From an uncultured Anaerococcus sp. (GTDB lineage Bacteria > Bacillota_A > Clostridia > Tissierellales > Peptoniphilaceae), in the NCBI GenBank assembly GCA_945916625.1, contig CAMEGY010000064.1, positions 1-6,139 of the forward strand: 6,139 bases of DNA. The letters run 5' to 3'. Position 1 is the stretch's first letter. Each line of letters starts with the position of its first letter. Below are positions 1 to 5,261 of this stretch, in pieces. Both the position numbers and the translations under genes were made by a program. The notes beneath the pieces were generated by a model. The model was not told where the DNA came from, made no database searches, and saw only the letters and a program-made list of their open reading frames with translations.

Positions 1-290
1 AATACCATTACATATAGAGAAAGTTTACCCACATTTAAAACTATGCTTATATTGAGACTTGCTCCAAAGAGTATTATCGCAAACTTTAAAAGTCTTTTAG
101 AAGTAAAGCTAATACCATCTTTAAAAACGCCTTCAGTACTAATAAAATTATTTAAAACCATTCCCATAAATAGGGCTACTACAGAACCACCTATCATATG
201 CATTGGTAATATATTTTCTATAATTTTTGCAATATATGCTATCAATATTGATAGCAACATTCCGGGTAATATTTTTTGAATTTTTTCCAT
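1..290 (-). CDS. YeiH/UPF0324-family putative membrane transporter, N-terminal part (cut by window edge)
   Basis: This reading frame starts at an ATG at 290 and runs off the left edge after 96 complete codons, so only the N-terminus is visible. The start is supported by a GGGAGG Shine-Dalgarno site at 305-300, nine bases upstream. The protein shows three hydrophobic stretches, at about residues 9-25, 33-50 and 68-87. The pattern GGSVVALFMGMVLNNF followed by a GISFTSKRLLKFAIILFG segment matches my memory of the N-terminus of the YeiH family (Pfam Cons_hypoth698), polytopic inner-membrane proteins often labelled putative sulfate exporters. The real substrate of most members is unknown. It is divergent from the metallopeptidase gene at 402. 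Family assignment is from sequence pattern only; the missing C-terminal two thirds would settle it. Confidence 0.75.
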   Translation of the reverse strand, partial: MEKIQKILPGMLLSILIAYIAKIIENILPMHMIGGSVVALFMGMVLNNFISTEGVFKDGISFTSKRLLKFAIILFGASLNISIVLNVGKLSLYVMV

Positions 291-401
291 TATCTACATC
301 CTCCCATTGACTAATACATTATATGTTATTTAAATTAATTTAAAAGTAATCATTGGGTATAATTAAAGTAATAGTAATAATATGTTGAGCGGAGGTTTAA
401 T
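291..401. promoter_or_regulatory. Divergent promoter region between transporter and metallopeptidase genes
   Basis: Two perfect TATAAT hexamers lie in opposite orientation. On the plus strand TATAAT at 358-363 would serve the metallopeptidase gene, with only a weak -35 (TTAATT at 335-340, 17-base spacer). On the minus strand TATAAT at 323-318 would serve the transporter gene, also without a recognisable -35. Their centres are 40 bases apart, so polymerases could interfere with one another. Promoter assignment is inferred from these matches and the divergent gene arrangement. Confidence 0.55.
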
Positions 402-1241
402 ATGAAATGGGAAAATAGAAGACGTTCTTCTAATGTAAATAAGGGAAGTAGGGCTCCTCTGGCTGTTGGCGGAGGTGTAGGTGGTCTTATAATAATGCTA
501 CTTCTATATTTCTTGGGTGCAGACCCTAGTGTGATAACAAACGATAACCAGCAATACCAGCAAAATAGACAGATAGAAAGTAGCGAGGTATCTAAGGAAA
601 GAGAAACCTTAGAAGACTTCTTATCTGTGATCCTAGCTGACACGGAAGATGTTTGGCACGATAAGTTTAGTGAAGCAAATGCTACCTATAAAGAGCCTCA
701 GATGACTCTTTTTACCGAAACGACGCAATCAGGTTGTGGCCTAGCCCAATCTAGGATGGGGCCATTTTATTGTCCTGTAGATCAGACCATATACTTTGAT
801 GTATCCTTCTACAATGATCTTAAAACAAGGTTTGGCGGAGGCGGTGATTTTGCACTTGCCTATGTCCTTGCCCACGAAGTGGGTCACCACGTCCAAAACC
901 AACTTGGAATAATTGAACAAACAAGTAAGTTAAGACAACAGCTTTCTGAAACTGAATACAATAAGGTATCAGTAGCACAAGAACTACAGGCCGATTATTT
1001 TGCAGGACTCTTCGCCTACTATGTACAGGAAAAAGGTTATCTTGATGAAGGTGATATAGAAGAGGCTATGAACGCTGCATCAGCCATAGGTGATGATAGG
1101 ATTCAGGAAATGGCAGGTATGAATGTAAATGTCGATTCTTTCACCCACGGCTCATCAGCTCAGAGAAAAGAGGCCTTCGAACTAGGGTACAAACACCACG
1201 ATATTGATCATTCAATGAAATTTTTTGAAGATTTAAAGTAA
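402..1241 (+). CDS. ypfJ: YpfJ-family membrane-anchored neutral zinc metallopeptidase
   Basis: The 279-residue product resembles the YpfJ/Zn_peptidase family (PF04228) over its whole length. A basic N-terminus beginning MKWENRRRSSNV is followed by a glycine-rich hydrophobic segment at about residues 21-38, which is probably a single membrane anchor with the rest outside the membrane. The zinc site is visible as HEVGH at 158-162, followed by the downstream acidic motif ELQAD at 194-198, which should supply the third ligand. Family hallmarks GCG (111-113), MGPFYCP (119-125), AIGDDR (228-233) and DSFTHG (245-250) are all present; Cys112 and Cys124 could form a disulfide. The start is supported by GGAGG at 391-395, six bases upstream. 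It is convergent with the Fur-family gene. The substrate of this family is not established; peptidase activity is inferred from the HEXXH motif. Confidence 0.9.
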   Translation: MKWENRRRSSNVNKGSRAPLAVGGGVGGLIIMLLLYFLGADPSVITNDNQQYQQNRQIESSEVSKERETLEDFLSVILADTEDVWHDKFSEANATYKEPQMTLFTETTQSGCGLAQSRMGPFYCPVDQTIYFDVSFYNDLKTRFGGGGDFALAYVLAHEVGHHVQNQLGIIEQTSKLRQQLSETEYNKVSVAQELQADYFAGLFAYYVQEKGYLDEGDIEEAMNAASAIGDDRIQEMAGMNVNVDSFTHGSSAQRKEAFELGYKHHDIDHSMKFFEDLK

Positions 1242-1242
1242 T

Positions 1243-1281
1243 AAAAATCAGGTAATAACCACTTATTACCTGATTTTTCTT
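1243..1281. terminator. Bidirectional intrinsic terminator after the metallopeptidase gene
   Basis: A perfect 16-bp inverted repeat (1243-1258 with 1263-1278) encloses a four-base loop CCAC and begins two bases after the TAA stop. The A-rich left end and T-rich right end give a U-tract in either direction, so it can stop plus-strand transcription from the metallopeptidase gene and any minus-strand readthrough from the Fur-family gene. Confidence 0.88.
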
Positions 1282-1291
1282 TATAATGTAT

Positions 1292-1321
1292 AAAAAAAGA
1301 CTTAGCTAATTAGCATAAGTC
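1292..1321 (-). terminator. Intrinsic terminator of the Fur-family gene, overlapping its last codons
   Basis: Read on the minus strand, GACTTA (1321-1316) pairs with TAAGTC (1304-1299). A GC/GC pairing inside may extend the stem past a one-base bulge at 1315, and seven T residues (1298-1292) follow. The last three sense codons and the stop codon (1312-1310) lie inside the hairpin. This terminator is separate from the larger bidirectional one at 1243-1281. Confidence 0.72.
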
Positions 1322-1774
1322 CTTGGCTTTATTTATTTGACATTCTGGACAAATCCCTCTGAAAGTGACCTCTACATTATCTATCTGATACATACTTAAA
1401 CTTTTCTCATAGCCCACTTCATCAACTTCCACATCTTCAATATTGCCACATACTTCACAAATGAAATGCGCATGGCTTTTTTTATAAAACTCGTATCGTT
1501 TTGAAGTCATATTAAAGTCAAGTTCTTTTACAAGTTTGTGCTTAACAAATAGATTTAGATTGTTGTAAATTGTAGCTTGGCTTATAGCAGGATCTTCACT
1601 CTTTAAGTCATTAAAAATTTCTTCAGCAGTAGGATGAATAGGATGAGTCATCAAATAATCTAAGATTAAGATTCTTTGTTTAGAAATTCTTATATTTTTT
1701 CCTTTTAGAATTTCTATAATATGATTTTTTCTTCTATTGAAATAACCTTCATTTATATTTGTAATATAGTCCAT
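1310..1774 (-). CDS. Fur/PerR-family metal-dependent transcriptional regulator
   Basis: The 154-residue protein has the two-part Fur layout. An N-terminal winged helix includes the recognition region ISQATIYNNLNLF (64-76), and a C-terminal dimerisation domain carries two Cys-X2-Cys pairs (Cys106/Cys109 and Cys142/Cys145) that would hold structural zinc. By alignment from memory with Bacillus PerR, the regulatory-metal ligands are His47, His101, His103 and Asp114. Asp at the last of these favours a PerR-like (peroxide-sensing) role over Fur. The fifth position, Asp85 in PerR, is Glu95 here (RYEF), so the sensing chemistry may differ. The ATG at 1774 has a GGGGAG Shine-Dalgarno site (1786-1781) six bases away. 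It is monocistronic, with its own promoter and terminator. Family membership is very secure; the PerR subtype is likely but not certain. Confidence 0.9.
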   Translation of the reverse strand: MDYITNINEGYFNRRKNHIIEILKGKNIRISKQRILILDYLMTHPIHPTAEEIFNDLKSEDPAISQATIYNNLNLFVKHKLVKELDFNMTSKRYEFYKKSHAHFICEVCGNIEDVEVDEVGYEKSLSMYQIDNVEVTFRGICPECQINKAKDLC

Positions 1775-1799
1775 AATCTTCTCCCCTACTTTCTACCTA

Positions 1800-1829
1800 A
1801 TAATATACGATGTAATGCCCATTTGTCAA
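1800..1829 (-). promoter_or_regulatory. Probable promoter of the Fur-family gene
   Basis: On the minus strand a perfect -35 TTGACA lies at 1829-1824. Two -10 candidates follow: TATATT (1807-1802, 16-base spacer) or TATTAT (1805-1800, 18-base spacer). The start codon is about 25 bases further on. I could not see a convincing Per box or Fur box over it, so autoregulation is possible for the family but not shown here. Confidence 0.65.
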
Positions 1830-2034
1830 CCAAATATGCACTTCTAACTGATATAATTTACTTAAATTAGTTTTAGTTTTTGGCTTTATTTTAAGTTTTT
1901 TCTCAAAATGAGAAAAGATTTTTAATTTTATCTATTTTTTATATTTTCTTCTTTTATACGTAAAATCATAATAATAGACATGTTTATACCAGAATTATTT
2001 AGATAAATACTGCGCAAAAAAATACACAATTGAA
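1830..2034. other. AT-rich non-coding gap between the regulator gene and the rplL terminator
   Basis: Together with the flanking promoter and terminator, this forms a gene-free stretch of about 310 bases (1775-2085). I find no credible coding frame with a ribosome site. The only structure I notice is TTTTCTC (1898-1904) facing GAGAAAA (1910-1916) across a five-base loop, followed by a short T run. It could be a weak plus-strand terminator or an operator-like palindrome. A TATAAT at 1852-1857 has no suitably spaced -35. No RNA gene family is recognised. Confidence 0.5.
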
Positions 2035-2036
2035 AT

Positions 2037-2064
2037 AAAAAACCTCCCAAAAAACATGGGAGGT
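2037..2064 (-). terminator. Intrinsic terminator at the end of rplJ-rplL
   Basis: On the minus strand ACCTCCCA (2064-2057) pairs perfectly with TGGGAGGT (2049-2042) across a seven-base loop, and a T5 run (2041-2037) follows. It lies 21 bases past the rplL stop. A strong hairpin here closes the ribosomal-protein transcription unit. Confidence 0.9.
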
Positions 2065-2085
2065 CTTAGTATTAGTTTAATTAAA

Positions 2086-2469
2086 TTATGCTAATTCTAC
2101 TTCAGCGCCTGCTTCTTCTAGAGCTGCTTTAACTTCTTCAGCCTTATCTTTAGCTACGCCTTCAACAACGTTAGCTGGAGCTCCATCAACTAGAGCTTTA
2201 GCTTCTTTTAGTCCAAGACCAGCTACGTCTTTAACAACTTTGATTACGTTGATTTTTGATTGTCCTGCTGACTTAAGAACTACGTCAAATTCTGATTTTT
2301 CAGCTGCACCGCCTGCTGCTTCTCCACCTGCTGCTGGAGCTGCTACTGCTACTGCTGCTTGAGCTGATACGTCAAATTCTTCTTCGATTGCTTTAACTAG
2401 TTCTGAAAGTTCAAGAACTGTAAGATTTTTGATTTCTTCTAATAGGTTTGTTACTTTTTCTGATGCCAT
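2086..2469 (-). CDS. rplL: Large-subunit ribosomal protein L7/L12
   Basis: The 127-residue protein forms the flexible ribosomal stalk that recruits translation factors; dimers bind the C-terminal helix of L10. An N-terminal dimerisation helix pair (about residues 1-32, with [20 protein letters not shown]) is followed by an Ala/Gly-rich hinge (about 37-56). The globular C-terminal domain contains the conserved [20 protein letters not shown] region, in which the factor-binding helix lies, and ends in VELA. Length is close to the usual 120-125. AAGGAG at 2482-2477 sits seven bases before the ATG. It follows rplJ by 34 bases, so the two genes share a transcript controlled by the L10 leader, and a terminator rather than rpoB lies downstream. 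The Ala-coding hinge makes this one of the less AT-rich spots in the window. Confidence 0.97.
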   Translation of the reverse strand: MASEKVTNLLEEIKNLTVLELSELVKAIEEEFDVSAQAAVAVAAPAAGGEAAGGAAEKSEFDVVLKSAGQSKINVIKVVKDVAGLGLKEAKALVDGAPANVVEGVAKDKAEEVKAALEEAGAEVELA

Positions 2470-2503
2470 TTTAATTCTCCTTAAATTTTAAATTTTTATT
2501 ATA

Positions 2504-3052
2504 TTATGCTGCTTCGTTTTCCTTTTTACTTGCCACTTCATTAAGTGCAATTGCAAGTTTAGAAATAGTGTTGTTAAGATCTCCAGCAAGAGTTCTGATA
2601 GGTGCTTGTAGTACATTTGCAAGCATTGAGTGAAGTACTTCTGTAGCTGGTAATGTAGCTATTGCCATCATTTGATCGCCATTTTGGTAATTTCCTTCAA
2701 CTATACCTGACTTTAACACTAATTTGTCTTCGTTTGCGTCTTTTTCTTTTCTGTAGTCAACCGCTATTTTTGGACCGTCTACTAAATCACCATTTGAAAA
2801 TACTAGTGCGTTTGCTCCCTTTAAGTCTTCGATTAATTCATCATAACCTAGTTGTTGGAAAGCAAATCTCATCATTGTATTTTTGTAAACTTTGTATTCA
2901 GTGTCTTTTTCCCTGAATTTGTTACGAAGTTCTGTGATCTCCTTAACATCCATGCCTTTAAAACCTACAAGTGTAACTGATTGTGCACCTTCGATTTTTT
3001 CTTTAATTTCGTTGACTATTAGCTGTTTTGCTGCTATAGCTTTTTCGCTCAC
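2504..3052 (-). CDS. rplJ: Large-subunit ribosomal protein L10 (GTG start)
   Basis: L10 anchors L7/L12 dimers to 23S rRNA and is the autoregulator of its own operon in many bacteria. The 182-residue product has the expected N-terminal RNA-binding domain (VTLVGFKGMDVKEITELRNKFRE, then VYKNTMMRFAF) and a C-terminal helix (about residues 150-175) that would bind L12. I place the start at a GTG at 3052 because AGGAGG (3065-3060) lies seven bases upstream and the product then begins (V/M)SEKAIAAKQ, as family members do. The frame stays open to a GTG at 3097, but that codon lies in the arm of the leader terminator and has no ribosome site. Ten or so extra residues relative to the 165-175 norm are at the C-terminus (KKENEAA). 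Confidence 0.95.
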   Translation of the reverse strand: MSEKAIAAKQLIVNEIKEKIEGAQSVTLVGFKGMDVKEITELRNKFREKDTEYKVYKNTMMRFAFQQLGYDELIEDLKGANALVFSNGDLVDGPKIAVDYRKEKDANEDKLVLKSGIVEGNYQNGDQMMAIATLPATEVLHSMLANVLQAPIRTLAGDLNNTISKLAIALNEVASKKENEAA

Positions 3053-3213
3053 TTTTTCACCTCCTAAGGCTATTTGGTAGGTATATAAAAACCCCACTTA
3101 ATATAGGCATATCAATAATGCCTACATCGGTGGGGATGTAGTTTCTTTCTCCCACCTATACGCAATTATTAAACATTTCTGTCTGCGTAGTCTTTGGTAG
3201 CCTGTTTATTTGA
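3053..3213 (-). promoter_or_regulatory. L10-type leader (autoregulatory 5' UTR of rplJ-rplL)
   Basis: The untranslated leader folds into recognisable alternatives. Upstream is a putative L10-binding stem: CTACC (3200-3196) with GGTGG (3156-3152, one G-U pair) and TACGCA (3189-3184) with TGCGTA (3164-3159). An asymmetric internal loop of six against two bases separates them and could form a kink-turn. Next is a perfect hairpin, CTACATC (3141-3135) with GATGTAG (3128-3122), whose six-base loop CCCACC (3134-3129) is complementary to GGTGGG (3156-3151). Last is a terminator (3135-3087). Location and layout match the L10 leader family known from low-GC Gram-positives (Rfam L10_leader). Bound L10 would hide GGTGG, weaken the blocking hairpin and favour termination; this mechanism is inferred. 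Confidence 0.82.
3087..3135 (-). terminator. Attenuator terminator in the rplJ leader
   Basis: On the minus strand CCCCAC (3135-3130) pairs with GTGGGG (3097-3092). An inner stem TAGGCAT (3124-3118) pairs with ATGCCTA (3110-3104) around a seven-base loop, and T5 (3091-3087) then follows. It lies 34 bases before the rplJ start, so it must be bypassed for expression and is conditional rather than the end of an operon. Its 5' half overlaps the competing hairpin at 3122-3141. Confidence 0.82.
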
Positions 3214-3220
3214 CTTATAT

Positions 3221-3249
3221 ATTATATCATCAACTTCTTAAAAATGCAA
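3221..3249 (-). promoter_or_regulatory. Probable promoter of rplJ-rplL
   Basis: A perfect -10 TATAAT (3226-3221) is preceded at 17 bases by TTGCAT (3249-3244). The -35 begins immediately after the rplA stop codon (3253-3251). Transcription would start near 3214, just upstream of the L10-type leader. The poor match of the last three bases of the -35 lowers certainty. Confidence 0.65.
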
Positions 3250-3250
3250 A

Positions 3251-3961
3251 TTATTTTTCAACTAATTCGCTTGCTCTGCCTGCTTGTAATTTTACACCAG
3301 GACCCATTGTTGATGCTATGGTGATTGATTTGATATATTTACCCTTTGCTGCTGCTGGTCTTGCTTTTACAACTTCAGTGATAAGAGCTTTAATATTATC
3401 AGCTAGTTTGCTAGCTCCGAAAGATACCTTTCCAGCTGGTACGTGGATTAGGTTAGCTTTGTCTGTTCTATATTCAACCTTACCTGCTTTGATGTCCTCG
3501 ATAGCTTGTTTTATATCGTTTGTAACTGTACCAGTTTTTGGGTTTGGCATCAGTCCTTGAGGACCAAGTACCCTACCTAGTCTACCTACTGTAGCCATCA
3601 TATCTGGTGTAGCTATAACTACATCGAAGTCTAACCATCCATCTTTTTGAATTTTTTCAGCATACTCTTCGTTACCTGCATAGTCTGCACCTGCTGCGAT
3701 AGCTTCGTCTATTCTATCGTCTTTTACGAATGCAAGTACTCTTTGTACCTTACCTGTACCGTGTGGCAAAATAACGGTTCCTCGTACTTGTTGGTCAGCG
3801 TGTCTGCTGTCAACACCTAGAGAGAAGTGTATTTCTACAGTTTCATCAAATTTTGCCTTTGCAGATTTCTCAACAATTTCAAGTGCTTCATTTAGTTCAT
3901 ATTCTTGTGTAGAATCATATGAAGCTTTAGATTCTAAATATTTTTTTCCTCTTTTAGCCAT
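3251..3961 (-). CDS. rplA: Large-subunit ribosomal protein L1
   Basis: L1 forms the mobile stalk next to the ribosomal E site and in many bacteria represses its own operon by binding an mRNA copy of its rRNA site. The 236-residue product has the normal length. The N-terminal half contains [20 protein letters not shown] and VILPHGTGK. The central signature runs from [18 protein letters not shown] into [14 protein letters not shown] (about residues 116-146), and the end has [20 protein letters not shown] (3973-3968) sits six bases before the ATG. It follows rplK by 36 bases, and an L1-site-like hairpin fills that gap, overlapping the rplK stop codon. The promoter for rplJ-rplL abuts its 3' end. 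Confidence 0.97.
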   Translation of the reverse strand: MAKRGKKYLESKASYDSTQEYELNEALEIVEKSAKAKFDETVEIHFSLGVDSRHADQQVRGTVILPHGTGKVQRVLAFVKDDRIDEAIAAGADYAGNEEYAEKIQKDGWLDFDVVIATPDMMATVGRLGRVLGPQGLMPNPKTGTVTNDIKQAIEDIKAGKVEYRTDKANLIHVPAGKVSFGASKLADNIKALITEVVKARPAAAKGKYIKSITIASTMGPGVKLQAGRASELVEK

Positions 3962-3973
3962 TTAATACCTCCT

Positions 3974-3998
3974 GTGGTAAACGAGTAAACTCTCCCAC
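3974..3998 (-). promoter_or_regulatory. Putative L1-binding hairpin between rplK and rplA
   Basis: On the minus strand GTGGGAG (3998-3992) faces ACCAC (3978-3974). GTGG pairs with CCAC, and a small inner stem (GAG/CTC) closes a short loop, leaving unpaired bases on the 3' side. This resembles the L1 site of 23S rRNA, where GGUGGGAG faces a UGAAAUACCACC strand. It touches the rplK stop codon and ends directly before the rplA Shine-Dalgarno site, a good position for translational repression by L1. Function is inferred. Confidence 0.6.
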
Positions 3999-4426
3999 TA
4001 ATCTTCTACAGTGACTCCCATACTTCTTGCTGTTCCAGCTATCATGCTTACTGCTGCTTCTAAGCTTGCAGCGTTAAGATCTTGCATTTTTGTTTTTGCA
4101 ATTTCTTCAAGTTGGCTTCTTTTGATTGATCCAACTTTGTTTTTGTTTGGTTCACCTGAACCTTTTGCTAGGTTGATAGCTTTTTTGATTAATACTGGTG
4201 CTGGTGGTGTTTTTGTTATAAATTTGAATGTTCTATCCGTAAAAATAGTCATTTCAACCGGTATAATCATTCCAGCTTGGTCAGCTGTTTGAGCATTAAA
4301 TGCTTGAACAAATTCCATAATGTTGATTCCGTGAGGACCTAGTGCGGTTCCTACTGGTGGTGCTGGTGATGCAGCCCCTGCTGGTACTTGTAATTTTACT
4401 ATCGCTTGTATATCTTTTTCTGCCAT
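3998..4426 (-). CDS. rplK: Large-subunit ribosomal protein L11
   Basis: L11 binds the GTPase-associated centre of 23S rRNA and helps factor-dependent GTP hydrolysis; with (p)ppGpp synthetase RelA it also takes part in stringent signalling. The 142-residue length is standard. The N-terminal domain shows [18 protein letters not shown] followed by [20 protein letters not shown], including the flexible proline-rich linker. The RNA-binding C-terminal domain shows [15 protein letters not shown] and ends with [13 protein letters not shown]. The second Pro in PPAPVL, where Ala is usual, is a minor departure. AGGAGG (4438-4433) is six bases before the ATG. It lies 52 bases after nusG, with an L1-site-like hairpin in between. 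Confidence 0.97.
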   Translation of the reverse strand: MAEKDIQAIVKLQVPAGAASPAPPVGTALGPHGINIMEFVQAFNAQTADQAGMIIPVEMTIFTDRTFKFITKTPPAPVLIKKAINLAKGSGEPNKNKVGSIKRSQLEEIAKTKMQDLNAASLEAAVSMIAGTARSMGVTVED

Positions 4427-4439
4427 AATTTACCTCCTT

Positions 4440-4465
4440 GTGGTGATTCGGGTCACCCCTCCCAC
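4440..4465 (-). promoter_or_regulatory. Putative L1-binding hairpin upstream of rplK
   Basis: On the minus strand GTGG (4465-4462) pairs with CCAC (4443-4440), GAG (4461-4459) is left unpaired on the 5' side, GGG (4458-4456) pairs with CCC (4452-4450) around UGA, and GAATCA (4449-4444) is unpaired on the 3' side. The layout copies the L1 site of 23S rRNA more fully than the one before rplA. It ends directly against the rplK ribosome site, matching the place where L1 represses the L11 operon in other bacteria. Confidence 0.65.
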
Positions 4466-4478
4466 TTACTAGACAGTA

Positions 4479-5063
4479 CTAAATTTCTTCTATATCATTG
4501 TATTCTAGGTCAATAAGAGTATCACGACCAAACATGTCTACATATGCTTTTATGATTCCCTTTTCTACATCGACTTCTTCTATTTTTGCGACAAAGTCTT
4601 TGAAAGGACCTGCAATGATATTTACATCATCTCCTGGTTTAACCTTGATATTAAATACTGGTTCTTTTTCCTTTACACCAAACTTTCTTACTTCAGCTTT
4701 GGTTAGTGGAACAGGGTCCCCATCTGGACCTACAAAACCCGTTACCCCTTGGGTATTTCTTATAATATACCAAGATTTGTTTGTAACATTCATTTTGACC
4801 ATTACATAGCCAGGAAATAACTTTCTAGTTTTTACTTTCTTTTCGTTGTTTTTAACCTCAACATACTCTTCAGTTGGCACTGCCACATCTATAATATCAG
4901 GGTTTTGCTCATTATCAATCATCATTTGGATCTTATCAGCAACCCTATTTTCATAGCCTGTATAGGTGTGAACTACATACCATCTGGCATTTTTTTCTAT
5001 TTCGGTTAATAAAGCTTCCTTTTCTTCTTCTTTATTGTTGTCAAAGTTTAAAGAATCAGTCAT
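4479..5063 (-). CDS. nusG: Transcription termination/antitermination factor NusG
   Basis: NusG binds elongating RNA polymerase and affects pausing, termination and transcription-translation coupling. After an acidic N-terminal tail of about 25 residues, the NGN domain begins with ARWYVVHTYTGYENRVADKI and includes RKLFPGYVMVKM and WYIIRNTQGVTGFVG. The KOW domain follows with VKPGDDVNIIAGPFKDFVAKIEEV in two overlapping parts (about residues 140-163) and MFGRDTLIDLEYNDIEEI at the end. Two ATG codons occur in tandem (5066 and 5063). I choose 5063, giving 194 residues, because the AGG core of the Shine-Dalgarno site (5072-5070) is then six bases away instead of three; the alternative adds one Met. 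The secE stop codon forms part of that ribosome site, so translation is probably coupled. Confidence 0.96.
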   Translation of the reverse strand: MTDSLNFDNNKEEEKEALLTEIEKNARWYVVHTYTGYENRVADKIQMMIDNEQNPDIIDVAVPTEEYVEVKNNEKKVKTRKLFPGYVMVKMNVTNKSWYIIRNTQGVTGFVGPDGDPVPLTKAEVRKFGVKEKEPVFNIKVKPGDDVNIIAGPFKDFVAKIEEVDVEKGIIKAYVDMFGRDTLIDLEYNDIEEI

Positions 5064-5070
5064 CATTCAC

Positions 5071-5253
5071 CTACAATATAGTTGAAAGCAGGAAATGGAA
5101 GATTTTGTCAAGTCCCCAAATTGCTAGTCCTGTAGCAGCGCTGATGGCAATAACTAATAAAGAATACTCTACTGTAGTCTTCTTAGTAGGCCATTGGACT
5201 TTTTTAAATTCTTTAACAACTCCAGAGAAGAAAGAATCTTTTTTCTTAGCCAT
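5071..5253 (-). CDS. secE: Preprotein translocase subunit SecE
   Basis: SecE clamps the SecY channel of the general secretion pathway. The 60-residue product has the short single-span form usual in Gram-positive bacteria. A basic N-terminus (MAKKK) is followed by an amphipathic helix with the hallmark KEFKKVQWPTKK (about residues 14-25), then one membrane span (about 31-50) and a short hydrophobic tail. TAGGAG (5264-5259) lies five bases before the ATG, and its TAG is the stop codon of rpmG. The secE stop TAG in turn lies in the nusG ribosome site. rpmG-secE-nusG is a very common order, which supports the call. Confidence 0.96.
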   Translation of the reverse strand: MAKKKDSFFSGVVKEFKKVQWPTKKTTVEYSLLVIAISAATGLAIWGLDKIFHFLLSTIL

Positions 5254-5261
5254 TTTATCTC

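Noticed and set aside
43..279. Plus-strand open frame of 78 codons
   Set aside because: It is antisense to the transporter fragment, which has a good ribosome site and family-like sequence; the plus frame has neither.
350..643. Minus-strand open frame opposite the start of the metallopeptidase gene
   Set aside because: It would run through the divergent promoter region and oppose a well supported gene; no ribosome site or family resemblance.
1852..1857. Plus-strand TATAAT in the gap, as a promoter for an unseen RNA
   Set aside because: The nearest -35-like TTGTCA is 23 bases away and no gene or structured RNA follows.
1787..1860. Per box or Fur box over the regulator promoter
   Set aside because: I looked for TTATAAT-ATTATAA-like and GATAAT repeats; only AT-rich partial matches appear, no better than chance in this base composition.
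3053..3097. N-terminal extension of L10 starting at a GTG at 3097
   Set aside because: It would translate the 3' arm and U-tract of the leader terminator and has no ribosome site; the GTG at 3052 has AGGAGG at ideal spacing and gives the family N-terminus.
3210..3560. Plus-strand open frame of 116 codons opposite rplA and the rplJ promoter
   Set aside because: Antisense shadow of a conserved ribosomal gene with biased codon use; no Shine-Dalgarno site.
4498..4809. Plus-strand open frame opposite nusG
   Set aside because: Shadow of the NusG coding frame; product resembles no known family and lacks a ribosome site.
5254..5261. tRNA-Trp gene expected between rpmG and secE in some Firmicutes
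   Set aside because: rpmG ends inside the secE ribosome site, leaving no room for a tRNA.
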